Below are positions 1 to 8,038 of a DNA stretch of 32,932 nt, piece after piece. The position numbers and the translations under genes are program-made. This stretch comes from an uncultured Butyricicoccus sp. (GTDB taxonomy: Bacteria > Bacillota > Clostridia > Oscillospirales > Butyricicoccaceae), in assembly GCA_900547195.1 (NCBI GenBank), contig URFQ01000020.1:1-32932 (forward strand). The letters run 5' to 3'. Each line of letters begins with the position of its first letter. The stretch's first letter is position 1. A model generated the notes under the pieces. That model searched no databases. It had not been told where the DNA came from and saw nothing but the letters and a program-made list of their open reading frames with translations.

Positions 1-452
1 CGCAGACAGCAATTGGTCGGTTCAACAATCGCATATTCCTTCAAATCGACGTTATCCGGCAGCTTATAAATCGTCTTTACGTCGGTTACAACGTATTGCG
101 CAAACGCGCCGGTGGGCTTTGCGTTGATGCAGTACTGCGTCATGCCTTTTTTGCACCATTCGCATTCGCCGCAGTGGGAGACGGGGAAGAGCGCCACCTT
201 GTCGCCCACCTTGTAGCCCGCCGCCTCGGCTTTTTCGCCGATCTCAACGATTGTGCCCGAAGCCTCGTGCCCGAGCGGCGCGGGCGGCTTGGCGCCCATA
301 ACGCCCATTGTCACCTGATGCACATCGGTCGCGCACAGCGCCGCGTAAGCAATTTTTACTTTTACCTCGTTCGGGCCGACGGCGGGAATTTCCACGTCCT
401 TCAGTTCGATTTTGTCCTTAGCTGTCCACCACAGCTGCTTCATTGTTGCCAT
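1..452 (-). CDS. Zinc-dependent alcohol dehydrogenase, N-terminal part (runs off the window)
   Basis: About 150 codons of a medium-chain zinc dehydrogenase (GroES-like domain). The catalytic zinc ligands Cys40 and the Gly-His-Glu motif at 61-63 are present, as is the structural zinc lobe Cys94, Cys97, Cys100, Cys108. Start ATG at 452 follows a GGGAGG site; an ATG three codons later is less well placed. The Rossmann domain lies outside the window. The gene is 19 bases downstream of the GPH symporter and is probably the last visible gene of the transketolase operon. It would oxidise an alcohol or polyol carbon with NAD(P)+. The substrate cannot be read from the sequence. Confidence 0.9.
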   Translation of the reverse strand, partial: MATMKQLWWTAKDKIELKDVEIPAVGPNEVKVKIAYAALCATDVHQVTMGVMGAKPPAPLGHEASGTIVEIGEKAEAAGYKVGDKVALFPVSHCGECEWCKKGMTQYCINAKPTGAFAQYVVTDVKTIYKLPDNVDLKEYAIVEPTNCCL

Positions 453-471
453 TTCAGAATACCTCCCGCGG

Positions 472-1854
472 TCAATTCGCCATGCCGCGTTCCCGCAGCT
501 CTTCTACAATCTTTTGATAGGTTTTCTTGTCCAGTTTATATGCAAACAGCGCAATGGCGCAAATAATCGAGCAGATGCCGATAAACATGTGCGCGCCGAA
601 ATTCATGGCGAACAGCACCGTCGGGCTTTGCTCCGCGCCCGCGACATAGCCCAACACGTCCAGCAGCGCCGCCGCACCCGCAATCGAGACGGCCTGGCCG
701 ACCTTGAGCATGAAGTTGATGACGGTGGACAGGAAGCCCGCGCAGTAAATGCCGGTTTTGTGGTACGTATATTCCGCCGTATCCGGCATCATCCCGAACA
801 CATTGCCCAGCATCATGCCGGAGCCGAAGCCTACGCCCGCGTTCATCACATAATAGATCGCCTGGCCGGTCTGCGTGGTGATCGGCAGGAACTGGGAGAT
901 GATCGAGCAAACCGCGATCAGCGAAAACGCGATGCCGCCGAGCGTCCCCTTGTTGTTCACGCGGGTGACGAGATAACTGACCGAGAACGCGCCCAGCATG
1001 CCCATAATCGACCACAGGGTCTGCGTATTGGCATACAGCAGGTCGCTGCCGGCATTGTAGGTGCAGAAATATAAGCGGAAGGTCATGCCGCCCTGGATGA
1101 CGCCCCAGCCGAGGTAGGCGATGGCAATCTGGATCACCGGCCAGTTGCCCGAAAGCACCTTGAACTGCGAGATGAACGAAACCTTCTCTACCTTTTCATC
1201 ATCGACCGTAACGACCTCCTTGGTCGAAAAGATGGTGATGAGGAAGAACGGCATGGCCATCAGTGAAAACACGAGCGCCGCGTTCCGGTAGCCAGCCACG
1301 CCGCCGCCCATGGCGTTGACGATGCGCAAGGTGGCGAAGGATAAAACGGTCATCGCGAGAAACGCGCCCGTCATACGGTAGCTGGAAAGCGCGCTGCGGG
1401 TTTCGGTGTCGCGCGTCATCATAGCGGGCATGGCCGAATAGGTTACGTTTACCATCGTGTAAACCAAAACCAGTATAAAATACATGCCGAGCCCCCAGAC
1501 GGTCCGCACCGTCTCCGACCATTCAAGATTGGTCGTAAACGTCAGCACATTAAAGACCAGCATGGGGGCGAACGCGAACATCACCCATGGCCGGTACCGG
1601 CCCCAGCGGGTATGCGTCCGGTCGGCCAGCGAACCAATCACAGGGTCGTTGATCGCATCCCAAAACTTTGAAACAAAAATAACCAGACCGACCGTGGTCG
1701 CGTTGATCAGCGCAACGTCCGTCAGGAAAAACACCAGATAAGAGCCGATCAGCGACCAGCTCATGTTGCATGCGAAGTCACCGCAGGCATATCCAATCTT
1801 CTTGGGCACGCTTAGTTTGGTATACTCATTGACTTTTGCCGGCGCAGTTCTCAT
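472..1854 (-). CDS. GPH-family (glycoside-pentoside-hexuronide) sugar:cation symporter
   Basis: A 460-residue polytopic membrane protein of the major facilitator superfamily, GPH branch (MelB/XynP-like). The N-terminus has the family pattern of a Gly-Tyr-x-x-Gly-Asp first helix (about 20-30), a segment ending in Asp-Pro-Val-Ile-Gly-Ser-Leu-Ala-Asp (about 70-78), and the Arg-Trp-Gly-Arg-Tyr-Arg-Pro-Trp loop (about 83-90). About 12 hydrophobic helices follow. The start has a GGGAGGAG ribosome site. The gene lies 51 bases after the transketolase C-terminal gene, so it is probably the uptake step of that operon. It is a paralog of the symporter at 10287-11672 but clearly diverged. The substrate is unknown: an unphosphorylated sugar, glycoside or polyol. 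Confidence 0.92.
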   Translation of the reverse strand: MRTAPAKVNEYTKLSVPKKIGYACGDFACNMSWSLIGSYLVFFLTDVALINATTVGLVIFVSKFWDAINDPVIGSLADRTHTRWGRYRPWVMFAFAPMLVFNVLTFTTNLEWSETVRTVWGLGMYFILVLVYTMVNVTYSAMPAMMTRDTETRSALSSYRMTGAFLAMTVLSFATLRIVNAMGGGVAGYRNAALVFSLMAMPFFLITIFSTKEVVTVDDEKVEKVSFISQFKVLSGNWPVIQIAIAYLGWGVIQGGMTFRLYFCTYNAGSDLLYANTQTLWSIMGMLGAFSVSYLVTRVNNKGTLGGIAFSLIAVCSIISQFLPITTQTGQAIYYVMNAGVGFGSGMMLGNVFGMMPDTAEYTYHKTGIYCAGFLSTVINFMLKVGQAVSIAGAAALLDVLGYVAGAEQSPTVLFAMNFGAHMFIGICSIICAIALFAYKLDKKTYQKIVEELRERGMAN

Positions 1855-1905
1855 TTTATTCTCCTCCCTTCATCCGGAAAATGCCGTTTTCCAAGCTTTT
1901 CTGTG

Positions 1906-2856
1906 TCAAACCATTTCACGGATTGCTTTCATCACATCTTCTTTTGCGTAGCCGTATTTCTGGCGCAGCGCTTCACCGCTGCCAAAGCCCGCGTAAACCT
2001 GCGGGATACCGAAGCGCCGGAACTTACGGGGCTGGATGCCGTTATCAACGAAGAAGTCCGCAATCGAGCTTGCCAGACCGCCCATCATCAGGTGATCCTC
2101 CCACACGATAATATTGCCGGTTTCATCCACCGCCGACTGCACCGCCTGCCGGTCAAACGGTTTGATCGTATACATATCGACCACGCGCACGTCAATACCC
2201 TCTGCGGCAAGCTCTTCCGCCGCGTCCAGTGCCTCGCCGACCATTTCGCCGTGCGCCAGAATGGTCGCGTCTTTGCCGTCGCGCGCCCGCACGCTGCCGC
2301 CGATCGAAAACTCCACCGTGCCGGGCTCGTACAGCTGGCGGTCCTTCTTGCCCTGCGCCAGACGGATGTACATCGGCCCTTCATACTCCATGGACAGCTT
2401 GAGGATGTCGCGGATCATATTTGGATCGCAGATGGACAGCACAGTCATGTTGACCATGGTTTTCAGGATCGAAATATCCTCCATCGCGTTGTGCGTCGAG
2501 CCGCCGCCCGAGGTCAGGCCGCCGCCTGTGCCGATGATGCGCACCGGCAGGTTCTGATAGCATACCGCTGTACGCACCTGCTCGCAGGAGCGCATGGAAA
2601 GGAACGGCAGCATACCCATGATAACCGGGATATTGCCTTCCAGCGCAAGGCCGGCCGCTACGCCGACACAGTTCTGCTCTGCAATGCCTACATCGATGTA
2701 ACGATCCGGGAAATCCTCATGGAACTGCTTCAGGTTCATGCCCACGTCGGGCGTGCACACAAACAGCTTGTCGTTCGTACTGCCGATTTCATGCAGCGTA
2801 TCGCCGATTACACTGCGCGCTGAAATCCATTCTCCAAAATTGAAAGAGCCAGCCAT
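1906..2856 (-). CDS. Transketolase, C-terminal (pyrimidine-binding) subunit
   Basis: A 316-residue protein with the pyrimidine-binding domain and C-terminal domain of a split transketolase. The Gly-Ile-Ala-Glu-Gln-Asn motif near residue 78 carries the conserved Glu that activates thiamine diphosphate. It pairs with the N-terminal subunit encoded just upstream; only 3 bases separate that stop from this ATG, and the AAGGAGG ribosome site lies inside the end of the upstream gene, so translation is probably coupled. The complex would transfer a two-carbon ketol unit between sugars. Its place next to a sugar symporter and dehydrogenase suggests a dedicated catabolic role rather than the housekeeping pentose phosphate enzyme. 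Confidence 0.93.
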   Translation of the reverse strand: MAGSFNFGEWISARSVIGDTLHEIGSTNDKLFVCTPDVGMNLKQFHEDFPDRYIDVGIAEQNCVGVAAGLALEGNIPVIMGMLPFLSMRSCEQVRTAVCYQNLPVRIIGTGGGLTSGGGSTHNAMEDISILKTMVNMTVLSICDPNMIRDILKLSMEYEGPMYIRLAQGKKDRQLYEPGTVEFSIGGSVRARDGKDATILAHGEMVGEALDAAEELAAEGIDVRVVDMYTIKPFDRQAVQSAVDETGNIIVWEDHLMMGGLASSIADFFVDNGIQPRKFRRFGIPQVYAGFGSGEALRQKYGYAKEDVMKAIREMV

Positions 2857-2859
2857 TGT

Positions 2860-3714
2860 TTATGCCTCCTTACCATAATTTTTTTCTAAATCAGCCAGCG
2901 CCTGCCGATGGTCTTCTTCATTGAGGCTGCCTGCGTGCCAACCGATGACGCGCTCCATGAAATCGACGCCTTTGCCCTTGATCGTATGGGCGACGATCGC
3001 GGTAGGCCGCGTGGAGGACGCCGCCGGCAGGCTGTCGAGCGCGTCGACAATCGCATTCATATCATGGCCGTCAATTTCCACCACGTTCCAGCCAAACGCC
3101 TTCCACTTGTCCGCATAAGGCTCCATTACGGTCATATCCTCGTCAATATACGAACACATCATCTGCTTGTTACGGTCGATAACAGCCACCAGATTGCCCA
3201 GTTCAAAGGATCGCGCGCTCATTGCGGCCTCCCAGACCGACCCTTCGCAGGTCTCGCCGTCGCCCAGCATACAGAAGACGCGGTGGCCTTGCTTTTGCAC
3301 CTTCGCGGAAATCGCCATACCGACCGCCATCGAAAGGCCCTGCCCGAGCGAGCCGGAGGAGCATTCCACACCCGGCAGCTGCACCTTGCAGGGATGCATC
3401 CCGTAAGCGCTGTCCAGCTTGCCATAAGTCCGGACGATTTCGTCATAATCGAAGAAACCGCGCAGCGCCATCGCGATATACATGCATACCGCGCCGTGGC
3501 CCTTGCTCAGGATAAACCGGTCACGATTCGGATTGCGGATATCCTTCGGGTCGACGTTCAATCCGTGATGGAACAGCCCGATCAGCAGGTCGGTCATTGA
3601 CAGGTCGCCGCCAATATGCACCGAACCTTCGTATACGCCGCAAAGGTTGATCAGCTTAACCCGCATTTCGTATGCAAGGTCCGTCAAGCGCATAACTTCC
3701 TGTTTGTCTGCCAT
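2860..3714 (-). CDS. Transketolase, N-terminal (diphosphate-binding) subunit
   Basis: A 284-residue thiamine-diphosphate-binding half of a split transketolase. It shows Ser-Lys-Gly-His-Gly (about 69-73) and the Gly-Asp-Gly-Glu metal and diphosphate motif (about 152-155), followed about 30 residues later by Asp-Arg-Asn-Lys. Start ATG at 3714 has a strong GAGGAGG site. It is the first gene of the leftward operon (subunit N, subunit C, GPH symporter, alcohol dehydrogenase). The leader upstream holds a long inverted repeat, annotated separately. Split transketolases are common in Clostridia and are often part of specialised carbohydrate pathways. Confidence 0.93.
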   Translation of the reverse strand: MADKQEVMRLTDLAYEMRVKLINLCGVYEGSVHIGGDLSMTDLLIGLFHHGLNVDPKDIRNPNRDRFILSKGHGAVCMYIAMALRGFFDYDEIVRTYGKLDSAYGMHPCKVQLPGVECSSGSLGQGLSMAVGMAISAKVQKQGHRVFCMLGDGETCEGSVWEAAMSARSFELGNLVAVIDRNKQMMCSYIDEDMTVMEPYADKWKAFGWNVVEIDGHDMNAIVDALDSLPAASSTRPTAIVAHTIKGKGVDFMERVIGWHAGSLNEEDHRQALADLEKNYGKEA

Positions 3715-3985
3715 CTCGTATACCTCCTCAAAAATATAAAAACTGAAAAAGCACGGATGAAGCGTGTCGGGCGTGCGGCGGTTGACGTTCCGCGATTGCC
3801 GGTGCTTTCCGTGCTTTGCTTCTTATTGGTTATGATACGGCATATTTCTACTTTTGTATGCCGGTTTTTCGGACACGATTTTTCTGTTTTCGTCCAAAAA
3901 GAATCATATATAAGGAGAAAATTGTGCATATTATACAAAAATAGCGCGGCTGTTTTTTACACGCCCCCTCGCGGCGCCGCCGGTA
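3715..3985 (-). promoter_or_regulatory. Leader and promoter region of the transketolase operon, with long inverted repeat
   Basis: There is no gene in this stretch. Read on the minus strand it has a TATAAT-like box near 3926-3931 without a good -35, as expected for an activator-dependent promoter. Nearer the gene lies an inverted repeat: AAAGCACGG (about 3813-3821) against CCGTGCTTT (about 3749-3757). A near-direct repeat AAAGCACCGG lies immediately inside, and a GCGG/CCGC stem in the middle. The two AAAGCAC copies could compete for the same partner. An AraC-type activator encoded nearby (5839) is the obvious candidate regulator, but this is inference. Confidence 0.4.
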
Positions 3986-4020
3986 TCAAAAAAGGCCGGA
4001 GGACAAAGCCTCCAGCCTTT
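3986..4020 (-). terminator. Rho-independent terminator of the zinc dehydrogenase gene
   Basis: On the minus strand AAAGGCTGGAGG pairs over 12 base pairs (one G-T) with CCTCCGGCCTTT across a 6-base loop, followed by a T run. It begins 13 bases after the stop of the 4033-5100 gene, so that gene is transcribed separately from the transketolase operon. Confidence 0.88.
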
Positions 4021-4032
4021 GCGGTTCAAAAT

Positions 4033-5100
4033 TTACTCGAGATCGGGGTTGCATCTGATCAGGATTTTGGGGTACTTGCCCGTCAGCTGGGCATCAAACG
4101 CCGCCACGCCGTCATCGAGATCAAACACCGTGTTCGTCAGGCACTCCAGATTGAGCCTTGGGAGCATCTGCAGCGCACGGGGATAGGCATAGGGCGCTAC
4201 CATAACGCCGGTCACAGTGATCTCGTTGAAATAGCAGTATTTGGACAGGTTAAACGGCATTTCATAATCATTGGGATACTGTGCGCCGTAGATCAGCATA
4301 CCGCATTTGGCGGTGATGTCCGGCAGCGAGGTTGCCGCATGTACCGAACCCGAGCAGTCCAGAACAACGTCGTAGCCCCGGCCGCCGGTCAGCTCCATAG
4401 CGCGCTGCACCACATCCTCCGACACCGGATCGATAAGATATTTCGCACCCAGCTTGGTTGCCAGTTCACGGCGGTCGGCGAGGGGTTCGATCATGGTCAG
4501 CGAGGTAGCGCCATATAGCGAGAAGGTCTGCAAAGCAAGCAGCCCGATCGGCCCTCCGCCACACACGCAGACACGCATGCCGGCTTTCATCTGCGCTTTG
4601 TCCATCATCCGGATAATGATCGACATCGGTTCGAGCAGGCAGCCTTCCTTAAGGCTTACGCCGTCCGGCAGTTTATAGACCTGATCCTCATGCCAGATGA
4701 TCTCCGGCGCGTAGCCAGGGCGGTTGTAATCCTGGGCATGCTCGCAAAATTGCTGCTGGCCGTTCTGGCAGTAATAGCAGCCGCCGCAGAAACGCAGAAA
4801 ATTACCCGCCACGCGGTCGCCGACCTTCAGGCCTTTGTGGTTCGCCTCCGGCCCCAGTTCCACAACCACGCCCGATATCTCGTGGCCCAGCGGGATAGGC
4901 TCCGTGGATCCCTTGGGCTGGCCGAAGCAGCCGTCCACACAATGCGGGTCCGACCCACAGATGGCACAATACGCGACCTTAATCCGTACATCCTGCGGCC
5001 CAAGCGCGGGGAACGGCAGATCAACCAGCGCAACCCTGCCGCGGGTCTCCGGATCCGGATCTTTCATATTACCGACAAGCACACCGCATAATGTTTTCAT
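4033..5100 (-). CDS. Zinc-dependent alcohol/polyol dehydrogenase (medium chain, sorbitol dehydrogenase-like)
   Basis: A 355-residue medium-chain zinc dehydrogenase. Catalytic zinc ligands are Cys48 and Gly-His-Glu at 72-74. The structural zinc is bound by Cys105, Cys108, Cys111 and Cys119. A Gly-Gly-Gly-Pro-Ile-Gly nucleotide-binding turn begins the Rossmann fold near residue 176. The ATG at 5100 is chosen over an in-frame start 21 codons upstream because an AGAAGGAGG site lies directly before it. The gene is a single transcription unit closed by the terminator at 3986. It probably oxidises a polyol or secondary alcohol with NAD(P)+. Its location between the sugar operon and an AraC regulator suggests co-regulation. 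Confidence 0.92.
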   Translation of the reverse strand: MKTLCGVLVGNMKDPDPETRGRVALVDLPFPALGPQDVRIKVAYCAICGSDPHCVDGCFGQPKGSTEPIPLGHEISGVVVELGPEANHKGLKVGDRVAGNFLRFCGGCYYCQNGQQQFCEHAQDYNRPGYAPEIIWHEDQVYKLPDGVSLKEGCLLEPMSIIIRMMDKAQMKAGMRVCVCGGGPIGLLALQTFSLYGATSLTMIEPLADRRELATKLGAKYLIDPVSEDVVQRAMELTGGRGYDVVLDCSGSVHAATSLPDITAKCGMLIYGAQYPNDYEMPFNLSKYCYFNEITVTGVMVAPYAYPRALQMLPRLNLECLTNTVFDLDDGVAAFDAQLTGKYPKILIRCNPDLE

Positions 5101-5282
5101 TACAAAACATCCTCCTTCTGGCATTCTGAAATCAGCAAATCGCGTGGATGCTGTCGTGACCATTTTACCGCCTTACTATTAGAATAAACAAGCTGTTTTA
5201 AGACATAAAAACGCACAATTTGTCTTTTTTTAACTCTAAAAATTCACCGCCCTTTTTTCTACACGCCAAGAGCTTTTTTATG

Positions 5283-5312
5283 CTGACACAAAACCTTTTC
5301 CGATGCTATAAT
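5283..5312 (+). promoter_or_regulatory. Promoter of the PH-like membrane protein gene
   Basis: A -35 box CTGACA (5283-5288), an 18-base spacer and a perfect -10 TATAAT (5307-5312) lie 28 bases before the chosen start at 5341. Confidence 0.7.
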
Positions 5313-5340
5313 GAGGTTATTCTATTCTGGAGGGACTGCG

Positions 5341-5787
5341 ATGAGCATGCGAAGACAGCGCCAGATGGACGCCGCGAGGAGGGGCCTGAAACAGGGGGAG
5401 AAGGTGATTGCCGTCGGAGAATTCAGCGCCCTGCCCCGCATATGCCTGTTGTGTTTCACCGCCGCTTTTTCCTTTGTCCTGGGGCGGCTTTTTGACAAAC
5501 ATATTGCCGTACTGCTGGTAACCAATCTGCTTTCCATGTGCATGGTGGCGGATGCGGCCCGTGCACTGGCAAACGTGCAGGGCTCATATGTTACGGTAAC
5601 AAACCGCCGCGTTTTCGGGGCTGCCGGGCAGAAACAGTTTGACCTGCCCCACCGGCAGATCAAAGGCGTTTATATGCGCTCCGGATTATTCCTTGATTCA
5701 GGCAGCGCGCAAACCAGCGTTTGGCTGCGCAATTTAAAAAACAGAAAAGAGCTTTACTCCGTGCTTAGCCAATACCATACCGGCTAA
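5341..5787 (+). CDS. Small membrane protein with PH-like (bPH/DUF304-type) C-terminal part
   Basis: A 148-residue protein. A basic N-terminus is followed by two close hydrophobic segments (about residues 33-72). The hydrophilic C-terminal part contains Ser-Tyr-Val-Thr-Val-Thr-Asn-Arg-Arg-Val (about 82-91), the usual opening of bacterial PH-like domains, and Leu-Pro-His-Arg-Gln-Ile-Lys-Gly-Val. The start at 5341 has GGAGGG directly before it and a promoter just upstream; an in-frame ATG at 5311 would overlap the -10 box. The function is unknown. Such proteins are usually small inner-membrane proteins. It is not obviously linked to the sugar genes on either side. Confidence 0.75.
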   Translation: MSMRRQRQMDAARRGLKQGEKVIAVGEFSALPRICLLCFTAAFSFVLGRLFDKHIAVLLVTNLLSMCMVADAARALANVQGSYVTVTNRRVFGAAGQKQFDLPHRQIKGVYMRSGLFLDSGSAQTSVWLRNLKNRKELYSVLSQYHTG

Positions 5788-5838
5788 AACCCCACCCCGT
5801 ATACCAATAGATGTCCGGTATATATGGAGGCGTTTATT

Positions 5839-6762
5839 ATGCTGAAAAAATATCATTCCGAGCATATCTATTATGATTATGTAACAATCCTTTCTTTTCC
5901 GTGTTTTGACTTTGTTGTATACTATGCGGAGCAGATGGATCAGACAATTCCTGTATTTCCCCATCGCCATAATCTTTATGAAATATTTTACGGGTTGGCC
6001 GGTACGGCCAGCTTCTCATGCGGCGGTCAGGTTACGCCGCTGAAACCCGGAACAGCCATCATCGTTGGGAAGAACCAGAAGCACCGCGTAATTTACGAGC
6101 CACAGTCATCCGTTTCATATTTTGCATTAATTTTTGACATCGCTTTTAAAAACACAAACTGCCTGCTCCCGGACAAGCAGGAATATGACGAAATTAAAGC
6201 AGCGCTTGAGCAGATAGACCTGGAGAAGTTTACCTATATTGACTGCGGCAGCTCTGAGGATTCGCTGATCCAATATATTTATGAGGAAGTGGAACAACAC
6301 GGCATTGGCTGGAACAGCATCGTTGGCTCTCTGTTTTACCGGCTGTGTATTAATATGCTGCGTAGAATTAAGCCCGTGCAGTCGCAAGTGCGCACCCCGT
6401 CCGGCTATCAAAACATTGCCTTGATTGCTTCTAAATATATTCATGCGAATTATACGGATGAGATTACGATAGATATGATCGCGCGTCAGTTAAACGTATC
6501 GCCACGTCATGTCAACCGCTTGTTTAATGATCAATTTGGCGCATCTTTCGCCCATACGGTAAATATCATCCGTATGGAGTACGCCAAGCAATATTTAATT
6601 TCCACCAATGACTCCATCGAACGGATTGCCGCTCGTGTTGGCCTCCCCTCCGGCAAGGCCATGACCAAACTGTTTAAAGCACAGGAAAAGATTTCCCCGG
6701 CTGCCTACCGCACCGCACACAGAACCGCCGCATCTCCCAACAGCCGTCAGGACAAGCGTTAA
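5839..6762 (+). CDS. AraC-family transcriptional regulator with cupin-type sensor domain
   Basis: A 307-residue regulator. The N-terminal half has the beta-rich cupin pattern of AraC sensor domains, with Pro-His-Arg-His-Asn-Leu-Tyr-Glu near residue 42. The C-terminal approximately 100 residues form the double helix-turn-helix, including Ile-Asp-Met-Ile-Ala-Arg-Gln-Leu-Asn-Val-Ser and a weaker second motif. ATG at 5839 follows GGAGG by 8 bases; an in-frame ATG at 5824 overlaps the ribosome site. It is probably the activator of the neighbouring leftward sugar genes (dehydrogenase and/or transketolase operon), whose promoters lack good -35 boxes. The inducer is unknown. Confidence 0.92.
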   Translation: MLKKYHSEHIYYDYVTILSFPCFDFVVYYAEQMDQTIPVFPHRHNLYEIFYGLAGTASFSCGGQVTPLKPGTAIIVGKNQKHRVIYEPQSSVSYFALIFDIAFKNTNCLLPDKQEYDEIKAALEQIDLEKFTYIDCGSSEDSLIQYIYEEVEQHGIGWNSIVGSLFYRLCINMLRRIKPVQSQVRTPSGYQNIALIASKYIHANYTDEITIDMIARQLNVSPRHVNRLFNDQFGASFAHTVNIIRMEYAKQYLISTNDSIERIAARVGLPSGKAMTKLFKAQEKISPAAYRTAHRTAASPNSRQDKR

Positions 6763-7089
6763 ATCGGCGCTACAGCATTGAAGTTTACCTTTAGCGGCGA
6801 GAATACAAAACAAAATTACATTATGGATATCAGGATAAGAAACGGCAAACAAAGGGGAAACAGCGATAAGGAAGTATCACCAGCAACGGATCATTCACGC
6901 TGGCAGACAGGGTGGGTTCAGCCTGCCGCGAAGCGGGTGTTTTTTCGCATGCCTTCAGGCGCCACCGGAATCATACCCTTATAGGGGAGCTAATTTCACA
7001 ATGATACCACAGCGGCATAACGCACGGCTTTTGGCGTTTCACTTCACCTGCCAATGCGGTTCGATATACACAATCAGGAAAATATTATG
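6763..7089. other. Intergenic stretch between convergent genes
   Basis: About 330 bases with no supported gene. Short open frames here lack ribosome sites and family resemblance. The only structure seen is a weak plus-strand terminator-like hairpin near 6922-6945. Confidence 0.5.
6922..6945 (+). terminator. Possible weak terminator after the AraC gene
   Basis: CCTGC can pair with GCGGG (one G-T) around a 6-base loop and is followed by TGTTTTTT. The stem is only 5 base pairs and lies 160 bases after the AraC stop, so the call is tentative. Confidence 0.35.
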
Positions 7090-8025
7090 CTATCTTGCAT
7101 AGATGCCAAAGCCTTCGGGCATAGGCTCGGCGACGCTGGGAACGCCGACGAGGTTCTTCTCGATGATCTCGCGGGTGCGGGCGCCGTCCGTAATCGCGCG
7201 CTCCGGGAAGCCGAGCGGGTTGAAGGTCGCAATCGTGTCCTCCTGCTCGTTAAAGCCGATCTCACGCAGCGTCTTGAAGATGCGCTCGAAATCGATATCG
7301 CCCTCGCCCAGATGGCCGATGTGCGCATGCGCGCGAACCGTACCGTTCGCATAAAGCGGGGCCGGGTTGATGTTGTAGCGGAACAGCTTGGTATAATCGT
7401 AGGTATCCGCGAACAGCACATGCTTGAGGTGCTTGCGCGCATAGCGCAGGTTGCGCTCAATATTGCCCTTACCGCCGTCGTAGTGGAAGGTGTGCGGAAT
7501 GGAATACAGATAGCCGAGCGCCGGGCTGTCATAGTAGCGGATGATGTCATACGCATCGTTGTTGTGCTCGTAAAAATCGTCCGGGTGCGCCTGGATGTCC
7601 AGACGGATGCCCTTTTCTTCCATAATCGGCACCAGCTCGTCCAGCGAGCGCATGAGCTTTGCTTCACACAGCTCCGGGTTCTCACGGCCGGGCCCAAGCT
7701 CGGTGTTGAACACGCGGACGTCCATCAATTCGCCGATTTCAAACATACGCTTCCAGCAGTCCACAGCGTATTGACGGACAAATTCGTCCGGGTCCTGCCA
7801 GTGGAAACCGGTAGTCAGGGAGGCGATTTTCAGCCCCGCGTCGGCGATGGCCTTCTTGTGCCACAGGATTTCCTCGTTGGTCGCCTTGGGGCGCTTCCAG
7901 AAGCCTGGGAAATCGGCATTATAGGGGTTGATGTATTCGTAGCCCGCACGGGCGATTACCTCGTACTGCTCCTGATAGGTCATCCCGGTATCCCAGAATG
8001 CGCTGCCGTCAAATGCGATTTTCAT
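7090..8025 (-). CDS. Sugar phosphate isomerase/epimerase-like TIM-barrel protein
   Basis: A 311-residue AP-endonuclease-2/xylose-isomerase-like TIM barrel, the family of IolE, IolI and L-ribulose-5-phosphate epimerases. Segments such as Asn-Thr-Glu-Leu-Gly (about 107-111), Leu-Asp-Ile-Gln-Ala-His-Pro-Asp (about 142-149) and Ala-His-Ala-His-Ile-Gly-His-Leu-Gly-Glu-Gly-Asp-Ile-Asp-Phe (about 232-246) supply the acidic and histidine metal ligands expected at the barrel's C-terminal face. Start has an AAGGAGG site. It is the last gene of a four-gene leftward operon, 13 bases after the other TIM barrel. It probably isomerises or epimerises, or beta-eliminates, a sugar intermediate made by the adjacent oxidoreductase. 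The substrate is not known. Confidence 0.88.
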   Translation of the reverse strand: MKIAFDGSAFWDTGMTYQEQYEVIARAGYEYINPYNADFPGFWKRPKATNEEILWHKKAIADAGLKIASLTTGFHWQDPDEFVRQYAVDCWKRMFEIGELMDVRVFNTELGPGRENPELCEAKLMRSLDELVPIMEEKGIRLDIQAHPDDFYEHNNDAYDIIRYYDSPALGYLYSIPHTFHYDGGKGNIERNLRYARKHLKHVLFADTYDYTKLFRYNINPAPLYANGTVRAHAHIGHLGEGDIDFERIFKTLREIGFNEQEDTIATFNPLGFPERAITDGARTREIIEKNLVGVPSVAEPMPEGFGIYAR

Positions 8026-8038
8026 AGGGTTTTCCTCC

